From Chloroflexota bacterium (GTDB lineage Bacteria > Chloroflexota > Anaerolineae > Anaerolineales > E44-bin32), in NCBI GenBank assembly GCA_022561215.1, contig JADFRQ010000015.1:1-59362 (forward strand): 59,362 nt of DNA, in the 5' to 3' direction. Of the stretch, positions 17,688-25,835 are shown one piece after another (position 1 is the first letter of the stretch; every line of letters begins with the position of its first letter). The notes below the pieces were generated by a model. It ran no database searches and was not told where the DNA came from. It saw only the letters and a program-made list of their open reading frames with translations. The position numbers were made by a program, and so were the translations under genes.

Positions 17688-18047
17688 ATGAGTCGCAGGA
17701 AATCCCAACGCTTGGAGGATTGTGATTATTCCTACCCGGAGGGAAATTCTTGGAACAGGATGGATGGATTATGCCAATCAAATCCACGGTATTATCGTCC
17801 TTCATGAACAGGGTTCGCGAACCGCCCTACGGAACATCCCCAGTGAAAACCGCTTGGTGGCATAAGCGCTGTCTTAAAAATAATATCAACTAAAAAGATA
17901 AACCTTCTGCGAAAAACACCGAGGAAATCAATCCGGCAGCGCGGCTATTACGATCGCATCATCAGAAATCGCCAGGAATTGGACCGCATCCGGAAAACCA
18001 TTATCGAAAATCCCGTGAAATGGGATCTGGATGAACATCCTCCATCT
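17688..18047 (+). pseudogene. Decayed RAYT (REP-associated tyrosine transposase)
   Basis: Three pieces in different frames match the intact RAYT at 19388-19990. They are MSRRKSQRLEDCDYSYPEG (N-terminus, from 17688), M-P-(N)-Q-I-H-G-I-I-V-L-H-E (the HUH motif region, about 17770-17808, frameshifted) and RQRGYYDRIIRNRQELDRIR plus KTIIENPVKWDLDE (C-terminus, 17934-18041). A central segment is deleted. The tyrosine in the intact copy's IRKYIIENP has become Thr (IRKTIIENP). A palindrome remnant GGTTCGCGAACC (17812-17823) sits in the same variable loop that holds the in-frame palindrome of the intact gene. Confidence 0.75.
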
Positions 18048-18111
18048 CGGATTGCAAATGGGTTTGCGAAGCGCCCCTACGCGACATCCTCTGCGAAAAT
18101 GGCAAGCTTCA

Positions 18112-19194
18112 CTAGCGCGCGCTCTCCACCGAGACAACAGCGCCGAGCGCATTAACATTCAAAATCCACGTACTGCCAAGTTCAAATTGACTGTACTCAG
18201 AAGCGTCGGAAGTGCTATAGGTTAAGCTGCTCCCAGCGGAATTAAAGGTAATTTCGTAACTCTCCTCGCGGGGACCCTCACGCTGATCTTCTGCAAGATT
18301 TACCTCCGGCCATACCGGATTGAGGTCGGTCCCGGTCGAGGTAAGGACATCAAACGCCTGCCAATCCATCACAGAATAAGTGCACAGATTTTCCTCGACC
18401 TCATAAACGCACTCTTGAAGCACTTCGCCAAACCCAGATCCTGTATCTACCGTATAGGGGGTGCCGCACACTTCGGTAGAGTTTGCCAGCTGCACATCCG
18501 ATGTGTAGCGGTATTCAAGCTGACAGGAGTTTACCTCTGCATCGGCAGGTAGTTCATCAAACCATCCTTCGCGCTGGACAAGCCCCAGAGCTTCGATGGG
18601 GAGGCTGCGCTCCCAACGCAACCCTATCACTTCTCCCGTCCGTTCCTCCGTGCGGATGAAGAGGAAGAATAAGGCGCAAGCGGCAAGCCCAAGGAGCAAG
18701 GCGCCGCCAACAACCGCAGCAAGCGAAAGTTTTCTCGCTTTCTTAGAGGGTTCTGCCTTCTGAACACGGGGTTCCTCGATTGCAGGTTTGAGGCTTGCAC
18801 CACAGTTGCTGCAAATCCGAGAGCGGCCAGGATTAAGTGTCCCGCATGCAGGGCAGGTAATTTCCTCTGCAGGTTTATCCTTGTGTGCGCCAACTACGCG
18901 GCCACTTTCACGCGCGACGGCTGCACTAAGATCTCCACCACACGCACCACAATATTTCGCATCTCCAGGGTTGCGGGCGCTACAGTATGGGCAGTGCACG
19001 TCCGGCCCGGCTTTGGCACGCGCAATCTGGCCGGTATCGCTGAGGAATTTTTCGTCTGCGGCCTGTTCGAATTCGATATCGTCAGATTGCGGAGCGCCGC
19101 AGCCATTGCAAAACTTCCGCTGCCCAGGATTAAGTGTTGAGCAGTTGGGACATGTCCATTGCAATTCGACATAACCCAGTGATTTCTTGGTCAT
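18112..19194 (-). CDS. Membrane protein with three N-terminal zinc ribbons
   Basis: Three zinc-ribbon modules occupy the first ~140 residues, each with paired cysteines: CPNC/CNGC, CPYC/CGAC and CPAC/CSNC. A basic linker and one membrane helix follow (LSLAAVVGGALLLGLAACALFFLFI, about 167-190). The C-terminal ~170 residues would lie outside the membrane and contain four cysteines (SCQLEYRY, VCGTPY, ECVYEVEENLCTY) that could form disulfides. The start ATG has AGGAG ten bases upstream. The inside-ribbon, outside-domain topology suggests a signal or assembly role; no function is known. Confidence 0.8.
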   Translation of the reverse strand: MTKKSLGYVELQWTCPNCSTLNPGQRKFCNGCGAPQSDDIEFEQAADEKFLSDTGQIARAKAGPDVHCPYCSARNPGDAKYCGACGGDLSAAVARESGRVVGAHKDKPAEEITCPACGTLNPGRSRICSNCGASLKPAIEEPRVQKAEPSKKARKLSLAAVVGGALLLGLAACALFFLFIRTEERTGEVIGLRWERSLPIEALGLVQREGWFDELPADAEVNSCQLEYRYTSDVQLANSTEVCGTPYTVDTGSGFGEVLQECVYEVEENLCTYSVMDWQAFDVLTSTGTDLNPVWPEVNLAEDQREGPREESYEITFNSAGSSLTYSTSDASEYSQFELGSTWILNVNALGAVVSVESAR

Positions 19195-19387
19195 TAGTGA
19201 CTGACTCCTCGCGCATAGCTAAAGGTATCAACCATTAGCAATGTCATAAGAGATTTTTTTAGAGCAGCGAAAGAATATAATCATTCCCCCATTTTTCGCC
19301 AACGCGTATTGTTAGATTCTTTGTGAATCGTTGGCATATATTCTGATCCACATTTTCGGATCCCCAAAAACCAATCCCAATGCTAAG

Positions 19388-19990
19388 ATGTTGGTTACCG
19401 ATATGTGGATTCGAAAGTTGGACGAATCAAAAATTCAACAGCGGGGGTCTGCGCGTCTTCGAGGGTATGATTATTCGCGATCCGGCGGATATTTTGTAAC
19501 AATACCTGTGCAGGGACAACGTTGGCGAATGGGGACCCTAAAGAACGTGCAAGTAAATCTTTCGCTGATTGGAATAATTGTTGATGCCTGCTGGCAACAC
19601 ATTTTCAATCGCTATGCAAAAGTTGAAGTGGATACCTTTATAGTTATGCCGAATCATTTACACGGGGTCCTATTTATTCATAATCTCGGTAGGGGCGAAG
19701 CATTCGAGGGTAGGCACGAAACAGCCGTAACGGATTCGCCCTCGAATGCTTCGCCCGTACGCGTGTCGAGAGGAACGAAATCAGGATCGCTTGGGGCAAT
19801 CGTACAGAATTTCAAATCAATTTCTACAAGAAGGATCAATCAACTTTGTGATACTCCCGGTGAGAGATTCTGGCAGCGCGGTTACTACGATCGCATAATC
19901 AGAAATCGCCAGGAATTAGATCGCATTCGAAAATACATAATTGAAAACCCTGCGAAATGGGAATTGGATGAATATTATTCAAAGCAGTAG
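19388..19990 (+). CDS. RAYT (REP-associated tyrosine transposase) with in-frame palindrome
   Basis: This Y1-type HUH transposase has the HUH motif MPNHLHGV and, near the end, QRGYYDRIIRNRQELDRIR followed by KYIIENPAKWELDE, whose Tyr is the likely nucleophile. The frame is open from a TTG at 19331; ATG 19388 or 19406 are better starts, as family members begin shortly before the RGYDYSRSGGYFVT block. Between the HUH motif and the conserved GTKSGSLGAIVQNFKS block lies an extra stretch encoded by a perfect 18-bp inverted repeat (19693-19710 and 19739-19756). RAYTs are single-copy domesticated transposases thought to move REP sequences. A broken relative lies 1.5 kb upstream. Confidence 0.85.
   Translation: MLVTDMWIRKLDESKIQQRGSARLRGYDYSRSGGYFVTIPVQGQRWRMGTLKNVQVNLSLIGIIVDACWQHIFNRYAKVEVDTFIVMPNHLHGVLFIHNLGRGEAFEGRHETAVTDSPSNASPVRVSRGTKSGSLGAIVQNFKSISTRRINQLCDTPGERFWQRGYYDRIIRNRQELDRIRKYIIENPAKWELDEYYSKQ
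19690..19759. repeat. REP-like inverted repeat inside the RAYT coding sequence
   Basis: The arm GGGCGAAGCATTCGAGGG (19693-19710) has its exact complement at 19739-19756, with a 28-base spacer. With one mismatch the pairing extends to TAG/GTA at the ends. Both arms are translated (RGEAFEGR and SPSNASPVR) without disturbing the frame. Confidence 0.85.
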
Positions 19991-20031
19991 ACGATCAGCC
20001 CTGTCGCTGGTCGATCGCCCGAAACTTCCCA

Positions 20032-22665
20032 TCACAACCCTCCCTCCCGCAATCCCATCTTCTCCAGATAGTCGTCCAACCACAGGCGCGACTCACGGCT
20101 CCATTGCTCGTTATCCAAAAATTGGGCTTCGTACGAGAGCATAAGCGAACGGTAATAACTCATGCCTGCCTGCACATAGCCGAGCTGCTCAGGGGTTAGA
20201 TTTTGCAGATAGGGGTCTGCGCTTGGGGGGAGGTTCGTGAACAGCTCTTGAAAGAAATCATCCAGAGCAAACGAAGTCAACCATCCATTTTGTGCCTGGG
20301 ATTGATTGCCGCGGGTTTTCGGGGCCAGGAATTCAATGACAGGTTTATCGTCCGTATTGATCTGGAAATCCTGGAATAGCTGCGCATTTTGGCTGATGTT
20401 GCCGGCATAAAAGGTAAAAGGAACCGTCTCCTCCAACTGCGGTAGAAGCTGCACGAGAAAGTCCCTGCTCCCCGGGTCAAGTTTGAGTACAGGGTAACCT
20501 TTCACGCTTACCAGGGCATCAATAAGAAAATCTTCTGAATTTCGGCCGCCATTCAGCATTTGCACATTGCTTACAAACATTTCTCCATTAAGGGGCACGA
20601 TATCGTCCTGCGCGATAAGCGCCACAATCGGTTTGTTGGGGACGAAATTGCCGCGCCATAGAGTGACCTGCGGAAAAACCTGCATGAGCGTCTGTGCGAT
20701 AATCCCGAACTCCTGCATCGAGATCTGATAGAGAGGCAGCCATTGGACAAAGAGGCCTCCCGTCTTCAAGTGGCGGCGCACTGTCTCGAAGTGCTGCAAA
20801 CTGTATAGATCCCCTGTTCCAGCCCCCCATGGTTCAAAAAGATCGGCGATGATAACATCGAACCTTTCCGTGGTCCCCAACAAATAATTTCTTCCATCCT
20901 CAATAACGATCTCCACGCGCTCATCTTCGAAAAGGCCATTGGTAGAGGCGCCAAAATGGGCCTGCGCGGCGCGGACCACTTCAGGGATTAATTCGCTTAC
21001 CACCAGGCGCTGAACTGGATGTGCCAGAGCGCCCCCAGCAGTGATCCCGGTAGCCATGCCCAATACGTATACCGATCGCGGGTTGGCGTGCAGGAAGAGC
21101 GCAAGATGAGATTGACGCCGTTCATCAGGGGCGGATCCTAACCCACCCAATGTATACGTATTGTTCAATTTGATGAATAAATCCTGGAAATTTTCCGGGT
21201 AATAGGGTGGTTGGGCCGAGATTACGGCCACGATGCCGTCGCGTCCTTGATAAATATCTTGCAACTGCTCAGCATTCGCCTCGTCGAGGCGCACATTGGG
21301 GATTCCAGAAATCAGCCAGAAAGAAGTGATGATCGAGAGACCGGTGGCGACGAACGCCGCGCGCTTGCGGGGAACAGCTTCGGTTAACATGCTCACCAAG
21401 AAAACGTATGCGGCGGCCATCAAGGCGATGCTGCGCCACAAGCCAAGCAGGTTAAGCATGATGAATCCAGCGCTGAGCGAACCGATAATCGCGCCGAGGG
21501 TGTTGTAAGCGGAGAGCAATCCGACGCTTTCCCCTAAGCTCTGTTTCCATCCTTTCGCCGCTTCGAGAAGCAGGGGGAAGATGCTGCCGATTAAGATTGC
21601 CGGAACCATCATCACGACCAGCATCATGCTTAACATCGAAGCCATGTAACGGCCCCATCCAACGGCAACGGGAAGAAGGGACAACCCATCTGTCCAAAAA
21701 TTAAAGATTAGGGGGGATGCGGCTACCGAAATCGCCGAGAGCAGCGCCATGCGCTTAAGCGTTTCTGCGGGGCGCGCGCCTCTGCTGGTCAAATAATTGG
21801 CCAGAAAACTGCCGAGGGCCAGTGCGATAAGGAAAGTGATTAGAATCGCGGCAAAGGAATACGTGTCATTCATCAATACCTGCGCAAACATGCGCGACCA
21901 TAAAACCTCCAGGCTCAGGGCGATAAAACCCGAAAGGAAGGCGACCAGGCCAAGGTTCATATGGCCAAATTTCAAGCTTCGATGGCGCGCTCTTTTGTTG
22001 CGTGAGGCCGTTTTGCCTGCATCCCTGAATAGGCTCTTGTCCAAGCGCAACGCAACCAGAGCAATAAGCACGTTTAGGATCATTGCCCCCAAATAGGCGC
22101 GCTGCAAGCCAATTGTCGGGGGCAGGTAAAAGCCAGCAATAAACGCGCCACCCGCAGCACCAAGCGTGTTGAATGCATACGTTAAGCTCGCTATATTCAC
22201 AGGATTTGGACTTTTTGTGGCGAAAATTTGAGTAATAAGCGGAAAGGTGCCTCCCATGAAAAAAGAAGGCAGGAGCAAAAGGCCAATCGCCAAAATGAAT
22301 TTAATGATGGTGAAGAGCAGCGGATTGTGCCCAAAGGCATTAAAGAGCGGCGAATAAATGAGGAAATACGCGTCCAAAATGAAAAAATAAAGGATTGCTG
22401 AGGCGGCAATCCCAATTTCGATCAGGGCATAGGCACGCAGCGGTTGTTTTATCTTGCTCGATTTTCTGCCCCAGAAAAGGCTTCCCAAAAATAATCCGAG
22501 AAAAAATACCGCCAGCGTGGTTGCCATGGCGTAGGCGCTGCTCCCAAATAGGCGCGTCAATTGTTTGAGCCATAATACTTCGTAGATCAAAGACGAAAAA
22601 CCGGAAAAGAAGAAGAGGAGCAGCAATACTTTCGAACTCTTATCCGAAATTGCAGAGCGCAGCAT
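20032..22665 (-). CDS. Fused MFS-like membrane protein and spermidine-synthase-like domain
   Basis: The first ~460 residues form about 12-14 hydrophobic helices, starting with LLLLFFFSGFSSLIYEVLWLKQL, a sequence typical of the spermidine-synthase-associated transporter family. The following ~220 residues are a SpeE-like Rossmann methyltransferase-type fold: VYVLGMATGITAGG (nucleotide-binding Gly-rich loop), RLVVSELIPEVVRAA, VEIVIEDGRNYLLGT, FDVIIADLFEPWGAGTGDLYS and FVQWLPLYQIS. A C-terminal ~180-residue tail is unassigned. Such fusions are common in Chloroflexota and other phyla; whether they make a polyamine is untested, and no speD or speB is nearby. The gene faces the RAYT gene tail to tail with only 41 bases between. 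Confidence 0.87.
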   Translation of the reverse strand: MLRSAISDKSSKVLLLLFFFSGFSSLIYEVLWLKQLTRLFGSSAYAMATTLAVFFLGLFLGSLFWGRKSSKIKQPLRAYALIEIGIAASAILYFFILDAYFLIYSPLFNAFGHNPLLFTIIKFILAIGLLLLPSFFMGGTFPLITQIFATKSPNPVNIASLTYAFNTLGAAGGAFIAGFYLPPTIGLQRAYLGAMILNVLIALVALRLDKSLFRDAGKTASRNKRARHRSLKFGHMNLGLVAFLSGFIALSLEVLWSRMFAQVLMNDTYSFAAILITFLIALALGSFLANYLTSRGARPAETLKRMALLSAISVAASPLIFNFWTDGLSLLPVAVGWGRYMASMLSMMLVVMMVPAILIGSIFPLLLEAAKGWKQSLGESVGLLSAYNTLGAIIGSLSAGFIMLNLLGLWRSIALMAAAYVFLVSMLTEAVPRKRAAFVATGLSIITSFWLISGIPNVRLDEANAEQLQDIYQGRDGIVAVISAQPPYYPENFQDLFIKLNNTYTLGGLGSAPDERRQSHLALFLHANPRSVYVLGMATGITAGGALAHPVQRLVVSELIPEVVRAAQAHFGASTNGLFEDERVEIVIEDGRNYLLGTTERFDVIIADLFEPWGAGTGDLYSLQHFETVRRHLKTGGLFVQWLPLYQISMQEFGIIAQTLMQVFPQVTLWRGNFVPNKPIVALIAQDDIVPLNGEMFVSNVQMLNGGRNSEDFLIDALVSVKGYPVLKLDPGSRDFLVQLLPQLEETVPFTFYAGNISQNAQLFQDFQINTDDKPVIEFLAPKTRGNQSQAQNGWLTSFALDDFFQELFTNLPPSADPYLQNLTPEQLGYVQAGMSYYRSLMLSYEAQFLDNEQWSRESRLWLDDYLEKMGLREGGL

Positions 22666-23254
22666 GGGACTATTATGCGTGAAAACTTGCCGTTTGCGCT
22701 AGATCACTCAGGTACGGCGAGATCTTCAATACGCGGCTTAATAAAGAGAGGGTGTAGATCATGAGTGGATAAAGCAGAATATATACAGTGTTAAGTCATG
22801 CTGAATGTGACCGGGAGTCATTCTGGCCAGAGCGCAGCGGATGCAAAGGCTTTTCAAGGAACGAAAGGATCTCATCGCGCATGGACAATAACTTTTTTAT
22901 TGGAAAGCGAAATTCTTCGTCGCTTCGTCTCAGGAAGCGCCTTCGTACCTCAAAATGCATCACTATTATCTTGACTCAGGAGTAATTTGCTATGCGAAGT
23001 CAGCTACAGGGGTGCTCGAGCTTGCTTAGGTGGCGAATTTCAAGGCGGGGCTAGCCTGCAACCGGCTTTTTTACTCCGTGGTGAATCCACTTATTAAGTC
23101 GAGAGGCGCGGATAAGCTCATTAGCAGCCAATAATCCAGAGCCGGATAAGGCTACACATATTTATCGAAAGGATGATAGCATTGAATTAGAATAAATTTG
23201 GAAGCATGTTGTGCAGCAAGAAGAACCTGTGCCTGGTATATTGGAGGGTCGGCG
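22666..23254. other. Intergenic gap with a degraded repeat
   Basis: No gene was recognised in these ~590 bp. Around 22796-22955 two imperfectly complementary stretches (AAGTCATGCTGAATGTGACC... and GAAATTCTTCGTCGCTTCGTCTC...) resemble the ends of a long inverted repeat. The phrase AAGTCATTCTGAACGAG also appears at 16197. The rest shows nothing distinct. Confidence 0.4.
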
Positions 23255-23467
23255 ATGTTACCCATATTCGTGATCAGCGCGGCGATCGCCTTTTTTGTGG
23301 TGTGGAAAGCAGGTCTCTTGGATGAATTAAGGAAGTGGAGCCTTCAGCAACAGACAGGGCAGCGCGGGGAGCTGACCGATGAGCCCATGGATGAGGAGAT
23401 GTCGAAACGGCTCGAAATCTTCGAGGAGTTCATCGATGAGATGCCTGATGAGGATGACCCGTCGTAG
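23255..23467 (+). CDS. Small acidic single-pass membrane protein
   Basis: This 70-residue protein has an N-terminal membrane helix (MLPIFVISAAIAFFVVWKAGLL) and an acidic tail rich in Asp/Glu (DEPMDEEMSKRLEIFEEFIDEMPDEDD). The frame is open further upstream, but ATG 23255 has GGAGGG seven bases before it, which fixes the start. A terminator follows 40 bases after the stop, so it is probably a one-gene transcript. No family was recognised. Confidence 0.62.
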   Translation: MLPIFVISAAIAFFVVWKAGLLDELRKWSLQQQTGQRGELTDEPMDEEMSKRLEIFEEFIDEMPDEDDPS

Positions 23468-23506
23468 GCAATCCTCGAATTTCACACAGCCAACGGAATG
23501 AGAACG

Positions 23507-23534
23507 AAAAAGGGCGGGGAAATCCTGCCCTTTT
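23507..23534 (+). terminator. Intrinsic terminator
   Basis: AAAAGGGC pairs with GCCCTTTT across an 11-base loop, with the T-run as part of the 3' arm. It ends the small membrane-protein transcript and, being A/T symmetric, might work in both directions. Confidence 0.6.
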
Positions 23535-23593
23535 ATATTAGGTCACGGGACTACGAAGATTTTCGTATTTCACACTATTACATTTCCTAAAAC

Positions 23594-24709
23594 ATGACAC
23601 GCCAAGCTGTATTTCTGTCCTCTCCAGTGATCTGGAAACATGGTCATGGGTCCAATCATCCGCTGAAACCAGAACGTCTCCTGCGCACTCACAAATTGCT
23701 CCAGGAGTACGGGGCCTTTGAGGCGTCCAACGTGGTGCTTAAAGAGCCCGTTCCTGCAACAGAAGATGAGCTGGTGTTATTTCACTCGCCTGAATACGTC
23801 GATGCGGTGAAGGGCTTAAGCCATGGTGAAGCAGGATATTCTGCGGGCAAGTATGGCTTCGGACCTGGTGACAACCCCGTATTTGAGGGGATGTATGAGA
23901 ATGCCTGCATCACGGTGGGCAGCACCCTGGAGGCGGCGAAGCTCTTAGCTGACAACCAATGCGAAGTCGCCTTTAGCTTGGCGGGTGGTCTGCATCATGG
24001 AGGGCCAGACTTCGTCTCGGGGTTTTGTGTTTTCAACGATGCCGCTGTTGCCATCCAGTGGCTGGTTAATCACGGCTTCCGTGTTGCCTATGTAGATATC
24101 GATGTTCATCATGGCGACGGCGTGCAAGATGCCTTTTATGAGAGCGATAAGGTGCTCACGATTTCATTCCATCAAGACGGCCGCACGCTTTTTCCAGGAA
24201 CCGGCTATGTTGATGAAACCGGGAGAGGGAATGGTGAGGGATACAGCATCAACGTACCTCTGCCAGCCTTCACACATGATGCCGCTTACCTATGGGCCTT
24301 CGAAGAAATCGTCCCTGCGAGCCTGGATCAATTTCAAGCAGACATCGTTGTGACGCAGCTGGGAGCGGACACACATTATAAAGACCCATTAGCTCAGCTG
24401 ATGCTTTCCACTTCAGCGCATGAGGCGCTCTACAAATTGTTGGACCAACACTCGCCGCGCTGGTTGGCGCTCGGAGGGGGAGGGTATGCGGTGGAAGTTG
24501 TACCAAGATCTTGGGCGCTTGCCTTCGAAAGAATGTCGGGACAAAGTCTGCCGGATGAATTGCCGCCGAACTACCGGGAGCAATTTGGCGGGGAATGGCT
24601 TCGGGATCGCGAGGACGCGCAGATCGACCAGGCTACACGCGATTGGGTGATGAGTCAGGTAATCGACATCGTCGAACAGGTGAAGAAAATCCGCGCCGCT
24701 TATGTATAA
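23594..24709 (+). CDS. Histone-deacetylase-family amidohydrolase (AcuC/acetylpolyamine type)
   Basis: This 371-residue zinc hydrolase has all hallmarks of the class I/II deacetylase fold: HPLKPERLLRTHKLL near the start, the His pair in GGLHHGGPDFVSGFCVFND, zinc ligands in VDIDVHHGDGVQDAFY, FHQDGRTLFPGTG, and QLGADTHYKDPLA with the third ligand Asp. The closing GGGGY loop (ALGGGGYAVEVVPRSW) is also present. Bacterial members deacetylate acetyl-lysine (AcuC) or acetylpolyamines. The spermidine-synthase-like gene about 1 kb away on the other strand makes a polyamine substrate conceivable; this is only a neighbourhood hint. Confidence 0.9.
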   Translation: MTRQAVFLSSPVIWKHGHGSNHPLKPERLLRTHKLLQEYGAFEASNVVLKEPVPATEDELVLFHSPEYVDAVKGLSHGEAGYSAGKYGFGPGDNPVFEGMYENACITVGSTLEAAKLLADNQCEVAFSLAGGLHHGGPDFVSGFCVFNDAAVAIQWLVNHGFRVAYVDIDVHHGDGVQDAFYESDKVLTISFHQDGRTLFPGTGYVDETGRGNGEGYSINVPLPAFTHDAAYLWAFEEIVPASLDQFQADIVVTQLGADTHYKDPLAQLMLSTSAHEALYKLLDQHSPRWLALGGGGYAVEVVPRSWALAFERMSGQSLPDELPPNYREQFGGEWLRDREDAQIDQATRDWVMSQVIDIVEQVKKIRAAYV

Positions 24710-25146
24710 CCTGGCAAGTCGTCCTTCATATTCGGCTATCGAAGAGGTTTACGTCCGAGATGTTCCGTCGGGCGTTCAATAGGAATGCTTGTTGGGGAGA
24801 TGTTTCGCAGGGGGCTGTCCCTATAAGGGCTATTTTGTGATGTTCCCTCTTCGAGAATGTGAAGGGGCGACTGGCCATGATTGACCCGAAGACATGGGGT
24901 AATTGCCGAATATGCTTTATGAAGTCAACAATAGTAGATCTGAAAATATTGTTGGGACAGCCCCTTAACATGACCAGGAGAGACGAGAATCCCCTTGCAT
25001 TTAATTGGGTAGGATAGTCCACCGTCCGCAGCAGCTAGCACCCTCGGAGGACGAAACTTCTCCTCGCACCAATAGGTAAGGTTCCCACATCACGCAGACG
25101 AATGAATACAAAACCCCCCCAGCAAATTTGCAGGAGGTGGCTAGAA
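24710..25146. other. Gene-free region around the MITE-like element
   Basis: Apart from the element at 24811-24964 these ~440 bp hold only short frames without ribosome binding sites. The stretch 24970-25146 shows nothing recognisable. Confidence 0.45.
24811..24964. mobile_element. MITE-like element with 11-bp terminal inverted repeats (copy A)
   Basis: GGGGCTGTCCC at the left and GGGACAGCCCC at the right are exact inverted repeats bounding 154 bp with no coding capacity. The interior has AGGGGCGACTGGCC and a segment (GGTAATTGCCG...GAAGTCAACAATAG) found in inverted orientation at 31081-31165. No clear target-site duplication is visible. It would be a non-autonomous element whose transposase is not in this window. 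Confidence 0.6.
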
Positions 25147-25380
25147 TCAGGAGATAGCCAGGCTACCCACCCTGATGTTTATTTCTGCATGATCAATTCC
25201 GAACCATCGCGGATGTGAGAAGGGATTGGCCTTAATCTCCAAAAGGTAGCCCTTGGGTCGGACGACAATCTGAAGAATTTCTGCACTCCAATGAATCCGC
25301 GTTCGTGCCCAGAGTTCTAGATATCGAACTTCCTCTTTCGAATCTGGGGGTACCTGAAGCTCCTCTTTGCTTCTTTGCAT
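25147..25380 (-). CDS. Hypothetical protein, 77 residues
   Basis: Starting at ATG 25380, which has GGAG six bases upstream, the frame encodes MQRSKEELQVPPDSKEEVRYLELWARTRIHW and continues to a stop at 25147. The frame is open another 18 codons upstream but without a better start. Composition (charged N-terminus, Trp/Ile-rich middle) looks protein-like, but no family was recognised. A second frame upstream and overlapping (25232-25531, minus) begins MSSIQCEICAAEADC with four to five cysteines like a zinc-binding peptide. The two could be one gene split by a frameshift. Doubtful either way. Confidence 0.35.
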   Translation of the reverse strand: MQRSKEELQVPPDSKEEVRYLELWARTRIHWSAEILQIVVRPKGYLLEIKANPFSHPRWFGIDHAEINIRVGSLAIS

Positions 25381-25538
25381 GATCATCTCCACTCGAATTC
25401 GGAGAACCCGAAGTGGGGCAAAGCTCCTGATCATGAGTTAGGTTCCAACCTCTGTGGCAGTTCGATTCCTCGCTCAAGGCGTAACTGCAGTCTGCTTCTG
25501 CCGCGCAAATTTCGCACTGAATCGAGGACATGCATAAA

Positions 25539-25558
25539 CACCCCTGTATATTGGGGTG
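25539..25558. repeat. Short hairpin CACCCC/GGGGTG
   Basis: CACCCC (25539-25544) pairs with GGGGTG (25553-25558) across TGTATATT. There is no T-run, so a terminator is not supported. Confidence 0.4.
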
Positions 25559-25835
25559 CTTCTCAACATACCACCATATCTAGCCTAGCACAGATTTGCT
25601 AAATTTACCAGGACCAAGTTTTAGAAAATTTATTCTGCAAATTAGCCTGGAGACTTTGGCTCAGCGATGGAACGTAGTGATGAAATGTATATCGCCAACA
25701 ACGGCTAAACTTCCAAAGAAGGGGGTCGCGGATTTTACTATCTATTCTTGCGTGGACCACGTAATCTCCTTCACCGGAAATTACACAACCCGCGGGATAA
25801 ACTACGTGCACATCGTATTCACGCGCGCGATTCGA

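Noticed and set aside
25232-25531. Cys-containing minus-strand frame (MSSIQCEICAAEADC) as an independent zinc-finger gene
   Set aside because: No good ribosome binding site, and it overlaps a frame that has one; noted only as a possible frameshifted part of the 77-residue protein.
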